DNA from: Blastobasis lacticolella
Lineage: Eukaryota > Arthropoda > Insecta > Lepidoptera > Blastobasidae
Direction: 5' to 3'
Assembly: GCA_905147135.1 (NCBI GenBank)
Contig: LR990060.1
Location: 7,580,001 to 7,644,000, forward strand
DNA: 64,000 nt
Shown here: one piece after another, positions 34,201-43,345 of the stretch
Numbering within the stretch: the first letter of the stretch is position 1
Layout of the letters: each line of letters opens with the position of its first letter
Made by a program: the position numbers and the translations under genes
Notes under the pieces: model-generated
Seen by the model: the letters and a program-made list of their open reading frames with translations, nothing else
What the model was told of the DNA's origin: nothing
Databases searched by the model: none

Positions 34201-35825
34201 GTCAAATACAGAAACTACCTGCACACGACTTTGGTCGGACAAGGAGGTCACTTCGCAGCGTTCGAACTGCCTGAAGTGGTCGCCGACGACATTTACAAGG
34301 CTGTGCAGATGTTCAGGAGCTTCCATGGACAGAGGTAAGACTGGTTTTTAGCAACGAAGGATGCGTAGGTTAGGTGTAAGGCTAGGCAGAGGTGTAGTAC
34401 TTATAAGTGTCTCAGTTGTCGGGCAAAGTCAGGTGAAATCGCCCAGAAGAGCAGTGCAGTCTTGCAGAGACTGAACATATAAATCATAAAAAATAATTGC
34501 CCTAAAATCTTTTCGCGTTATTTATATTTTTGCTACAGACGACGAACTTCAGCTTGTGATAAAAAACAATTGACACGCGATTTCTCGGCAATTTTTTTTT
34601 TAATAAATTTTAATTTCAAATGTTTAAAAAATATAACAGTCGAAATTCAAACATTTAATTATGAGCGGCCTGAAGCGTAGAACTTTCAGTGTGCGCTATA
34701 TATTTGTCAATATTTTCAGTGTTAGGGAAAGTTATACACAGTTATTTGCTTTAAAAACCGAATGCCTAATTGACACAACATTTGGCACATCACATCCGAA
34801 GCCTTTAGATTCGATCTTTTAATAACATAACGATGATGTTTGTACAACCATTGATGTTTGTAATTGAAATTCAGATTGTTGTAACATAATCAGCTCTAAA
34901 TTGTAAAAAGGATCACATTTTGGATGACCTGACTTCCTAGCTCACTTCCGCTCCCGGGTTTGATTCCTGGCCGAGCAATAATTGAAATGATGAATTTTAA
35001 TGTCTGTTACGGGGTCTACATTAGTACGTATAAGTATTTAAAAAAAATACGTATGTAGTTTATCAGTTATCTAACATCCATAACACAAACATTCCTTACT
35101 TGGGGGTTAGATGACGCTGTGTTAATTCGTCCAAGCATATTCATTATTCCTTCATTCATTTCAGTTCAAAGAAAACTGAAAAATCAGCTCCAGATGCACA
35201 AACGACCACTAAGAACACTCAACAACAAGGCACGACCACTAAGAACAGTCAACAACAAGACACGACCACTAAAAACAGTCAACAAGGCACTACTCAGAAG
35301 CCATCACAAGCGAAGCCCTCAACTACACCACCAAAGGACAACACCCCGACAACGATATACGACTTTGTCGTGAAAGACATTAACGGTAAAGAAGTGAAGT
35401 TGGACAAATATAGAGGTCATGTGACCTTGATAGTGAATGTAGCGTCCCAATGCGGATTTACTGCTACCAACTACAAGCAACTGAACGAGTTGTACGACAA
35501 ATACGCCGATACTAAAGGCTTGAGGATCCTAGCCTTCCCTTGTAATCAGTTTGGAAGTCAAGAACCAGGCAACATGAAGGATATCCTCACATTCACCAAA
35601 GCGAAAGGCGTCAAATTCGATCTGTTCGAAAAAGTCGAAGTGAACGGTGAAAATGCACATCCATTATGGAAGTTCTTGAAACAGAAACAGGGTGGCACCA
35701 TCACTGATGCTATAAAGTGGAATTTCTCCAAATTTATTGTGGACAAAAATGGAGTACCAGTCGAAAGGCTGGCGCCTACGACTGAGCCGCTGAGTTTGGA
35801 GCCAATACTTGCAAAGTATTGGTGA
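25286..35825 (+). CDS. epoxide hydrolase-glutathione peroxidase fusion (JHEH-like + GPX4-like), 9 exons
   Basis: Exons: 25286-25363, 25682-25867, 27010-27255, 27833-27979, 31528-31744, 32478-32612, 33312-33546, 34125-34334, 35165-35825. Together they give 2,115 nt, exactly 704 residues plus TGA, with every junction in frame on GT/AG. Residues 1-26 form a Lys-rich tail, about 29-45 a membrane helix (VLFTVFSIIGGIASYLVY). The epoxide hydrolase fold follows: WWGTYP, HGWPG oxyanion motif at 178-182, nucleophile Asp253 in GGDWG, Tyr325 (ESGY) and Tyr400 for epoxide activation, acid Glu430, base His457 in GGHF. It resembles juvenile hormone/microsomal epoxide hydrolases (usually about 460 residues), which hydrolyse JH or lipid epoxides on the ER. 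Residues 485-545 form a Thr/Gln/Lys linker, and about 550-704 a complete Cys-type glutathione peroxidase (see exon 9 entry). Which epoxide is used is unknown. The exon chain is strong; the fusion transcript is inferred from splice-frame continuity. Confidence 0.85.
26712..26810 (+). repeat. two-copy tandem repeat in intron 2
   Basis: TTATATGGACC...GTGCGCACTCGCGTA...CG occurs twice with a period near 49 bp. Confidence 0.6.
28115..28440 (+). mobile_element. decayed repeat plus RTE scrap in intron 4
   Basis: 28,150-28,385 is the reverse complement of the repeat at 7,926-8,120 ('cttaccatcaggtgggctgg'). It is followed by 'tctcaagacgaaagtctta', matching the RTE copy at 24,377. Confidence 0.5.
28688..29030 (-). 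mobile_element. family A LINE 3' end in intron 4, inverted
   Basis: 'ggcaaacaggcaagcgggcc' starts the element after a poly(T). It continues into the LINE C-terminal region shared with 3,033-3,180 ('ccaatgcgttgcccacctct'). Confidence 0.6.
29526..30000 (+). mobile_element. repeat scraps in intron 4, including RTE LINE piece
   Basis: 29,533-29,590 ('atacccgggcatttaccgt') repeats 26,100-26,155 of intron 2. At 29,865-30,000 'tggccgctcactgtgggcc' and 'gctatgctcggagtctc' match the RTE copy at 24,437, with deletions. Confidence 0.55.
30440..30690 (-). mobile_element. family B LINE 3' end in intron 4, inverted
   Basis: TTTTTTATATACCACTAAGG, 'tgcaataccaggggcatcac', 'gaaaacctctccagg' and 'agtgtgcgtgggagaaag' match family B. 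Coding sense is on the minus strand. Confidence 0.65.
31340..31460 (+). mobile_element. family B LINE 3' end in intron 4
   Basis: 'aaaggtttttacggggttgg' to 'accatcaggcaggccgtaag', opposite in orientation to the copy at 30,440. The two could pair in the pre-mRNA. Confidence 0.6.
31985..32110 (+). mobile_element. family A LINE fragment in intron 5
   Basis: A frame reads NELPAADPMDY then SFKRYIKRSLQRRAT, LINE C-terminal sequence, then the 'gttgcttgtgtccatagg' block. Confidence 0.6.
33585..33860 (-). mobile_element. family B LINE 3' end in intron 7, inverted
   Basis: The minus strand reads PRTLRFWNVGPGEVFNGEYN then MEFFKKGVKRFLGGRQR and a tail. It has the same C-terminus as at 4,332. Confidence 0.7.
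34602..34607 (+). terminator. candidate poly(A) signal inside intron 8
   Basis: AATAAA lies 264 nt after the in-frame stop (TAA, 34,336-34,338) that ends an unspliced exon 8. It could terminate a short epoxide-hydrolase-only transcript. The hexamer is common in AT-rich DNA. Confidence 0.3.
34925..35115 (+). mobile_element. SINE family S1 in intron 8
   Basis: 'tcccgggtttgattcctggc' (B box region), 'aattgaaatgatgaatttta' and 'catccataacacaaac' match 11,150-11,345. It ends about 50 bp before the GPx exon acceptor. Confidence 0.65.
35165..35825 (+). other. exon 9: repeat linker plus complete Cys-type glutathione peroxidase domain
   Basis: The acceptor TTTCAG ends at 35,164. The first base completes an AGT codon begun by exon 8, then SKKTEKSAPDAQ leads into three near-identical units (TTTKNTQQQG, TTTKNSQQQD, TTTKNSQQG) and a Pro/Thr stretch. 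The peroxidase domain follows: YDFVVKDINGKEV, catalytic Cys581 in NVASQCGFT (codon TGC at 35,451, not the selenocysteine codon TGA), Gln613 in FPCNQFG, and Trp670-Asn671 in KWNFSKF. This completes the GPx tetrad of the PHGPx/GPX4 group, which reduces phospholipid hydroperoxides, often with thioredoxin when Cys-based. An in-frame stop lies at 35,112, and no in-frame ATG exists before 35,574, beyond the catalytic Cys. The domain therefore cannot be started within this exon. Confidence 0.9.
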
Positions 35826-36043
35826 CAACTTTAATATTGCTCGAAGGTTTTAGGTATATTTGGGAGGGATGATGGGAAACTGTACCAAGAGCTTACTTTT
35901 AATGAGCAATATTGTCTTAAAAAATAGGGAATTCTTTTGATATTAGAAGTAGGTGAAATGAGGTTTAACAGTGAGAGCAGCATTTTTTTATTCATAGTCA
36001 CAAGTATAATTAGTTATTTGTTATTATTGATGCATTTATCACA

Positions 36044-36175
36044 GCCGATCTCGGATAATACACCGCCATCTTGATGCAATTGAGTTGGGACCAATCGCAG
36101 CAAGACAGCTCTAGCTCTGGCTGGCGATTGGTTTAAACTCAATTGCATCAAAATGGCGTACTATCAGAGATAGGC
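36044..36175. mobile_element. palindromic MITE, possibly in the fusion gene's 3' UTR
   Basis: The arms pair almost end to end: 'ttgatgcaattgagttggga' against 'ttaaactcaattgcatcaaa', and GACCAATCGC against GCGATTGGTT. The nearest downstream AATAAA is at 36,304, so the palindrome would be transcribed if that signal is used. Confidence 0.6.
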
Positions 36176-36633
36176 GATACCACTCCTGGACAGCTGATAC
36201 GTAATGTTTATGTAGGTGTAAGTGAAATTTATATGTTAAGTTTTGGTTGCAATGCAAAACACTTTTATACCAAATATTTGTTTACGACAATAATTACGAG
36301 AGAAATAAATAGTTACTTCCTAATAATTTCGTTTTCTTGGATAACAACTAACTACAATGAAACTGCAATTACAAATCACAGTAAAAACTTTATTACCCCA
36401 TTGGAGAGTACGGTTGGACAAATCTAAGGCGATATGTTGTATGTCAAACGAACCAGTTTTTTCTTCTGTATAGCCTTATGTAATGTATGTTCTACTTTTT
36501 ACTTTTGGTTCAGGGACGCTACTTTGTATGTCCATAATTTGCTGCTGACTTCAACTCGCTTATCGCCCGTTCGTATACTTTTAATTCAGACAGTTATTTC
36601 AGTCCCGTAGTTTCGAATCACAGACTTAGGCAC

Positions 36634-36750
36634 TATCCTAATTGGTAACGGTGCGACCATGGTCGTACGACGGGCGGTTTTGAGGTCTCCTCTTGGTCGG
36701 GCGACATCCATCGCACGACCGTGGTCGCACGACCGTTCCCTATTAGGACA
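36634..36750. mobile_element. small inverted-repeat element
   Basis: Ends TATCCTAATTGGTAACGGTG and GACCGTTCCCTATTAGGACA are imperfect reverse complements. GCGACCATGGTCGTACGAC and GCACGACCGTGGTCGC lie inside. Confidence 0.5.
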
Positions 36751-37059
36751 GCGAGAGTAGCCCTACAGCCTGCGTAGCATGAGGAGCGAGATATAACGCT
36801 GAGTCTCGCTAATCGAAAGAACTAACTAGCTCGTTCTCTCGCGCGCAAAAAAGCCCGTCGTGCTACACCCGTATAGAACAAAGAAAAGGCTACATAGGGA
36901 GGCATCAAAGAAAAATGACGCGTTCTGGTAGCGCCTGTGAAACTTTATATTTGTTCGACATTATAAGAAAAAAAAGTAAGTTCACAAATAAAACGGACAC
37001 AAATTGGGAAATTGTTTGAATTAACCACTTCCCATAAAAGACGGCCTATCCACACGTAT

Positions 37060-37298
37060 ACTAGTAACAGATGCTCCGATTTGGCTGGACCCAACCAACC
37101 GTCAGTTGCAGTCGATACGAACCCTTACGATATTCAAAATAAAGTCGCTTTTGGATTAATTCGAGATGCGCGACCTCTGTCAGACGTCTAACCACGTCCC
37201 TACCCAAAAGCGACTTTATTTTCTACTGCGTAAGGATAAGTATCAACTGCAACTGACGTTGGGTCGACTCCAGCCAGAACTGAACTTATGTTAGTAGT
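37060..37298. mobile_element. MITE family M1, intact copy
   Basis: Long inverted arms: 'caaccgtcagttgcagtcga' through 'aaaataaagtcgcttttgg', against 'ccaaaagcgactttatttt' through 'caactgcaactgacgttgg'. It shares both arms with 4,161-4,586 and 61,793-62,034. Confidence 0.7.
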
Positions 37299-37305
37299 TA
37301 TAACA

Positions 37306-37454
37306 GGGGGCTTACCATGAGCTCTTATAGCAGGACCTAAACAGAACTGCCCTGATTAAAACGAGACAGCGCTATACGTGTCACATAAGATTGTCTCGTT
37401 CTGGGCAGGGCAGTTCTGTTTAGGTTCTGCTATAAGAGCTCATGGTAAGCCCCC
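37306..37454. repeat. 149-bp near-perfect hairpin
   Basis: It starts GGGGGCTTACCATGAGCTC and ends GAGCTCATGGTAAGCCCCC. The roughly 60-bp arms pair with few mismatches around a short loop near 37,366-37,390. It lies 8 bp after MITE M1. Confidence 0.8.
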
Positions 37455-37727
37455 AGTAAAAGTAGTCAGCTCGTTCTGAAAATTGTCCAAGGCTTCACAC
37501 GGTCTGCCTGTTGAGTTTCAGCTTGGCCAGCTCTTGTATTGTATTTTTGGAACTGGATTCGCTCCACTGCAGCTCCGGCATCGCTGCTATCATCTGTGGT
37601 GCATGAATGTAGTCTGAATTAAAATGTCAGACACCTGCCGAAGGTTCGCCGTCGATCGTTCGACAAAATTGAGTTGCTGTTGTTGTTACTGACAATATGA
37701 CACATTGGCACAGCATCAGTCATCATC

Positions 37728-38458
37728 ATCATCTTGGCTCTCGCGAACGAAAGCCCGGTGTCCGCCGTGACCACGATCCAGGATTTGGCAGATCAGATAA
37801 TTACAGTGGAGCGACTGCCATCTGACCTCTGTGACCATGCTACCAGGAGAACTTGGACCAGATTTGATTATAGTTACACATTCAGTCGTCTGAATGTGCA
37901 GGTTTCATCGCGATGTTTTCCCTCACAGTAAAATTCAAAATTTCTTTATTGATTAGGACATTAAATATCTCTTTCAATCGTCAAAAAGGAGGGAGGTAGG
38001 AAAGTAGGAAGGAAACACACAGTGACACGCTGACCGCCCTATGGCCGTAGATAACGTATCCCTCGCCAACCACGACCGAACCGTGCTCGACAATGCCAGG
38101 CAGAGCCGGAACGCTATATTATATTATATAGGTATGTCTAGTGTAATTAAGAAAAACCACCTAAAACTACAGCAAGAGTAAGCCAGTCCACCAAGGCAGC
38201 ACCCGTTCACGAGTATAACGCAGGGCCCAGCCATCGTCCAATTCAACCATATTTGAGGGAAAAGAGCGACCCGGCCCCCACGCCACCGCCAGACAGACTT
38301 TTAAGTGAGCGTGCATCACACAGTAAGAGCATCGGTTACCATTTAACTAATGTACGTAACTCAGAAAAGAGTCATTGGTACATAGCCGTAGTAGGATTCG
38401 AACCCGGTACCTCTCGCTTACGAGTCGGATACCTTAACTACTACTAAGGCCACCAACG
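37728..38458 (-). mobile_element. SINE family S2 split by an inserted repeat
   Basis: 37,728-37,930 holds the distal half ('gactgccatctgacctc', 'aggtttcatcgcgatgtttt'). 38,319-38,458 holds the tRNA-like half ('gtaagagcatcggttacc', GGATTCGAACCCGG). CACAGTA occurs at both borders (37,924-37,930 and 38,319-38,325), a likely target-site duplication. Confidence 0.65.
37931..38318. mobile_element. insertion inside the SINE
   Basis: It begins 'aaattcaaaatttctttatt' and contains 'ggacattaaatatctctttc' and 'caatcgtcaaaaaggagg', repeated at 61,015-61,110. The family is unknown. A 7-bp flanking duplication suggests a transposed copy. Confidence 0.5.
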
Positions 38459-38499
38459 CTACTACACGGGCACAGCAGCGCTCAACATGATTCTTCGGT

Positions 38500-38990
38500 T
38501 CATTTTATTTTATTACAGCTATTAAGTTTTTAGATAAGCGAGAATGTATAACCACGTAAGCTTTGTAGATAGCCAATATGTGAAAGAAAGCAAAGCGGAA
38601 TTCCAAGCAAAAAACTGCAGTAAGAACTCCGCGTCCTCTCAAAGGTTAGGTGGTATTCACTTCGAAACAGCAGCTTCAGCTTTATCCAGCAGAAGTTCGG
38701 TCCTGCATGATATACGACTAACCTACATGAATCGCTTTGGCTCTACCTTTCTTAATACGTACGGCTAAGGAATGGAATGCTATGCCTACTTTGCGTACCA
38801 ATCTGTTCTGGACTGGATCTGGACCCCTCCAAAGCCAGAATAAATAGGCTGTTTCTAGATTCTGATAAGCATGATCTATCCTCGGCCGCATCCATTGATA
38901 TCCAGACAATTAGATATTTTTATAAAACTGACCAGGGTTCACACTATTTTAGTTATAATCTTTTTACTTCATTCTGGCAAATTGAATGAT
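38500..38990 (+). mobile_element. decayed LINE C-terminus
   Basis: 38,760-38,790 reads RTAKEWNAMP, parallel to [12 protein letters not shown] at 42,262. 'gatctatcctcggccgcatc' follows. Stops and shifts are present. Confidence 0.5.
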
Positions 38991-39069
38991 TGGTTGAGAC
39001 AGCGTTTTAATCAAAACAATTTATAAACTTTGAATTTGTATCATAATCATCTTGGCGGTAATGCTGAGG

Positions 39070-39372
39070 TGTTGAGGGCCCGGGGTCCGCTTGGACCATG
39101 ATCCAGATTTGGTATCATGGCTCATGACCATGATTTGGTAGATCAGGTAATTACAGTGAAGCGTCTGCCATCTGACCCTGCTACCAGGGAAACCAGACCA
39201 GATTGGATCTTGGTCGCCTGAATGTGCAGGATTCATCACGATGTTTTTCCCTCACCCTCACTCGCACATAACTCAGAAAAGAGTCACAGGTACATTGCCA
39301 GAGTGGGATTCGAACCTGGTACCTCTCGCTCACGAATTGCATACCGTAACCAGTCGGCCAACGACGCTTCTT
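39070..39372 (-). mobile_element. SINE family S2, near complete
   Basis: It has GGCCCGGGGTCCGCTTGGACC, then 'gcaggattcatcacgatgtt', 'agaaaagagtcacaggtac', GGATTCGAACC (minus-strand B box) and 'cggccaacgacgc'. The middle of the SINE contains a short internal duplication. Confidence 0.7.
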
Positions 39373-40444
39373 CGAATTTGTATAATTACCATAATTTGTA
39401 TAAAAAACATTTACATATACTTGATACCTATGTGAATGGAATATCAAAATTTCTCAAGTGCTACAAAATTGTAATTTACCATACTAATCTATAACTTACA
39501 AGGCACTAAACTACAATTAACTAAATGAATTATGGATAGGTAAATAATACTAAAAGATTTACATATTTGATAAGTTTTATTACAAACATTTATACTTACG
39601 ATAGATTCTCGGTTCACCCGCACCGCCATACGAAGTAATATTTCAAATAAACTGCCTTATTAAACACAAATATCAAAAATACAATAATACCAAATGTAAC
39701 AATGAATTTTTTACATATATTACATTACATATAGGTACTAAAAACTGAATGTTACTTATAATGCTGTTTGTTCATTTAATAATAATTTGGATTTAATATT
39801 ATAAATGCATTTTTCATACATAAACATAGTACAGTAAAAATAGGATGAAACTACAATTTACTTAAAATATTACTCCTAAATACTCTGCATACATTCAGTA
39901 CACGGGTTGTATTTTATCCAATGACAGTGTTAAGCTAGTGGTGTAGAAAGTACAATAATAACCCTATAAAATTTTTAGGGTCCAATTTCTTATTTTTACC
40001 ATATGCCATGGTATTTTAAGAACAAAATATTTACGTTTTACGGGTGATTGAATTTATAATAACTTAGAGGAACAATCAGCCTTTATAACTCAGCAATATA
40101 CCTATTCAGTAGTAGCCCTAAAACAAAAATTAGGCAACCACAGTCTTTTCTGACAAATGTTTGGTCACTAGAGAGCTAATTACATAACTCTGTTGCCAAC
40201 AATTCTCTGATTTCAGTGATTGAAATTGTTACTTTTGTGATTACGTATGATCAATTTAATCGTAATGGGACTTCGTTAGCAACTGAACCCATGAAATCTC
40301 TGTTACGTCAAATATACCTATTTAATCATTGATATCAGGAAATTGTTGGCAACAGAGTTAAGTAATAAGCCTACAGATTAACCAACTCCACCACTAACTT
40401 AACACATGGAAAACAACCTGTGACATTACTCATACACTACAGAC
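39373..40444. other. gene-free AT-rich stretch, 3' flank of PSMA5
   Basis: AT-rich. A minus-strand AATAAA at about 39,576-39,581 is one possible poly(A) signal, but it is far from the stop codon. No coding sequence was seen. Confidence 0.35.
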
Positions 40445-43168
40445 TCAAGGTATGTCTTTAATAACCTCCGCCAACTGTTCCCTAGTGAACATGTGGAACA
40501 TGGAGTCCAGAGTCATCGTCACCACCTCAACATTGTTCTCAGACAGTTTCTCCTCCATCACTTGCTTCAAAATGGTGAGCGCAGACTTGATCGCTTCCTT
40601 CAGAGTCATTGACTTGTGGTACGCTTCCTGTGGATGTGTAATCAAAATTTTGCATAGTGATATTTTATTTAGAGAAAAACAGGGAACGCTCTTAGAGGCA
40701 AAGGAGCAATTTGGAAATATATGGTAGGAATTATGAGAAGAATACTGAGAATATTCCATAGTATTATCTATACATAGCATAAAACAAAGTCGATTCCTGC
40801 CATCTGTCCCTATGTATGCTTAGATCTTTTAACCATGCAACGGATTTTAATGCGGTTTTCAACAATAGATAGTGGGATTCAAGAGGATGGTTTATAAGCA
40901 AGAAATAAAGGCTAGGTAGGAGTAAATTAGGTGTACGCGAATGAATTCGCGCCGGGTCCACTAGTAGTATTATAAATATTAAATATAAAATTAAATACTT
41001 ATAGATTACCTTCAAGCTTTGCTGAGCACCCTCACTGCCTGACCCAATAGCCTTGGCATCGTACTGAACAAACGTACCACTAGGATCCATGTGGTATAAC
41101 TGAGGGCCTTTCTCGTCAATACCTGAAAGATTTACATACAATTTATTTACTTGGCATTGTAATTTTTTGTTATTCTAGTTATTTTAACAGGACTTTAGAC
41201 ATCTTACTTTTTAGATGGTTATTACAATCACATACTACTTTTTCAAATGTTGTAATGCAATTACAACTGTTAAACTACAACTGAAAAATAAAATGTTTCA
41301 CAGCATAATGCACTATTTCAACTGAATTAGTTACAAGCAACGTTTGCGTATCGTATCCAATGAGGAGTTTTCCAATAGGTATCTAAAGCATTCCTAACCA
41401 CTCACTAGATGGCGCCCCGACAATTTTGGTAATTGATAATCGCTTGAAATAGGTTCTTAGCAAACAGGATATAAACACTGGGTACGTTGTATTGGATAAT
41501 ATTGTATTTGTCAATAGTTTTCAACCATTTTAGAGGTTGTAATAATAATGGAAAATAGTGCTAACTTCTATAAATATTTGTTTTTACACTTCGTTCAACC
41601 TTTAACATTTATGTTTATGTTATTAAACATTTTATTTTTAAGTTTAGTATTAGTTGGCTGCATGAAATCACTGCCACCATCATACAGATTATAAAAAGAT
41701 TACCAAAATTGTAGGAACGCCATCTATTGATGCTTTTTGAAACCAACTATCTATACCTACTGGAAAACTCCTCATTGGATATGCTCAATATAAGTAAATT
41801 CCTCTTAGTGAGTTTAACCTTGGGAAGTAAAATATTGGAGTTTTAAATATGTTACCACAAGTGAGTCTAACGTAACTTAATCCGTAAATAATCAAGACAC
41901 TTACCTGCAAACATAACAGCTACACCGAACGGCCGTGACATGGCAGTGCCACTGTCATCGTCACTGTCACCAAACTGTATAGCAAGATTGGAGACAGCTT
42001 GCGCACATGACTCGACACTCATGCGCTCATTGTACACAAACCAATGGTTCTGGCATTCTACTCTGGCCCGTTCCACCAATGTCCTGTACACAAATAGTTA
42101 CACTATATGGAGAGAATGAGTCGGGTGAGTCCTGGACTTCAAAAGTGGGGGGATTCAAATAAATTATAGTTATTGGCCAATAATACCAGGACAACCTGTT
42201 ATTTTTTTTAAAATAGAGATGGGTGATAAATAATGTCACTAGTATTGGTGGCATGTACTGCATATGGCTAAGGAGTGGAATGCGTTGCCTGCAAGTGTAT
42301 TCCCTGATCAATATAATCTCGATGCCTTCAAGGCTAGAGTGGCGGTCAAATACCTGTCTTGTATAATATAAAAAAATATATATTTACATACTTTTTTTCC
42401 CTTAGAAATAAAGAAGAAACTACTGATAAAAAGACCCCTTACGGTCCTTTTTATCATGTGTCTTATATGTTACGATGTGATTTTGTAACATAGTTCCTTC
42501 ATAAAAAGTCTCAGTGATACTACCATGACATTATTTACCACCCATCTCTAAGACTTATTCGGAGTGAAGTTCCTGAGGCCATCCTTTTTAAAAAAAAGAA
42601 TTGACTAGTACTTTATCTAAATATTTCACTTTTGCTGTGATTTAAGCACAAGAACTGAATAAGTGAGACAGAGAAATGATAAATAAAAAAGATAGATACA
42701 ACTAATGTGCAAAGAGATTATAAGCTGGTAGACTGGTAGATAATGCTATTTTAGCTTTAAGTCCGCCAATGTACTGTTTGTGCATGAAGTATAAATAAAT
42801 AAATAAGCTCTTAATCTTCGAACCAAAACAAATAAAATTGAAGTGTGCTGGTGAAATGCATTGTCATTGCCACTCAAGAGCTAACAACATAGGGTGGGTA
42901 TGTTTACCAACCTTGAGTCAGCCATCAAGCCAGACACAGCGCAAGCAATGTGCCTATCCACCTCGACGATTTTCTCTATTGTAGTAGGCTCCATTAGAGG
43001 AGATGTGATCCTCTTTTCTACTGCCAACACTACGCCTTCCGAAGTGCAAATACCGATGGCAGTGGACCCAAGTTTGATGGCCTCAATGGCATATTCCACT
43101 TGGAAAAGCCGACCCTCAGGACTGAAGGTGTTGACACCACGGTCGTACTCAGAACGGGTAAGAAACAT
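40445..43168 (-). CDS. PSMA5: 20S proteasome subunit alpha type-5
   Basis: Coding exons in transcript order: 43168-42912, 42083-41905, 41122-41010, 40627-40445. They join in frame to 243 residues plus TGA (human alpha-5 has 241). The start [20 protein letters not shown] followed by [17 protein letters not shown] is the alpha-subunit signature. [26 protein letters not shown] and [12 protein letters not shown] are alpha-5 hallmarks. The product sits in the outer ring of the 20S core particle, controls substrate entry and has no catalytic threonine. The start codon follows a splice acceptor directly (TTTTACAG, then ATG), so a 5' UTR exon lies upstream; a donor at 43,295 fits. Introns contain a Helitron (40,767) and a LINE relic (42,100-42,365). 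Confidence 0.95.
40767..40964 (+). mobile_element. short non-autonomous Helitron in PSMA5 intron 3
   Basis: A|TC...CTAG|T borders. The body 'cttagatcttttaaccatgc' and 'attcgcgccgggtccactag' is shared with 2,810 and 16,279. Confidence 0.65.
42100..42365 (+). mobile_element. LINE C-terminal relic in PSMA5 intron 1
   Basis: From 42,262 the frame reads [20 protein letters not shown] followed by [11 protein letters not shown], the C-terminal motif of CR1/Jockey-like LINE proteins. Only the end is left. Confidence 0.65.
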
Positions 43169-43294
43169 CTGTAAAATTCAACAGACTTTACCGGTAAAGA
43201 AATTAGGTTATAATGACAAAGCTATTCCAATTTACCACTGAACACATTAAACATATCTCAATTTAATTAGTAAAATAACAGATAGATATGTTAC

Positions 43295-43345
43295 CTTTTA
43301 TTATTTTGAAGCGAACTACTTTTATACTTTTGAAGCAATCGAAGT
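43295..43345 (-). other. PSMA5: probable non-coding first exon of PSMA5
   Basis: On the minus strand AATAAAAG is followed by GTAACATATC, a donor at 43,294. The upstream edge is unknown and the end given is arbitrary. Confidence 0.4.

Noticed and set aside
35119..35373. Separate basic protein overlapping the linker repeats
   Set aside because: It is the linker minisatellite read in the wrong frame.
35370..35825. A free-standing glutathione peroxidase gene starting inside this exon
   Set aside because: The open frame begins at a GTG codon, not ATG. The first in-frame ATG is at 35,574, after the catalytic cysteine. The upstream sequence joins the hydrolase exon in frame.
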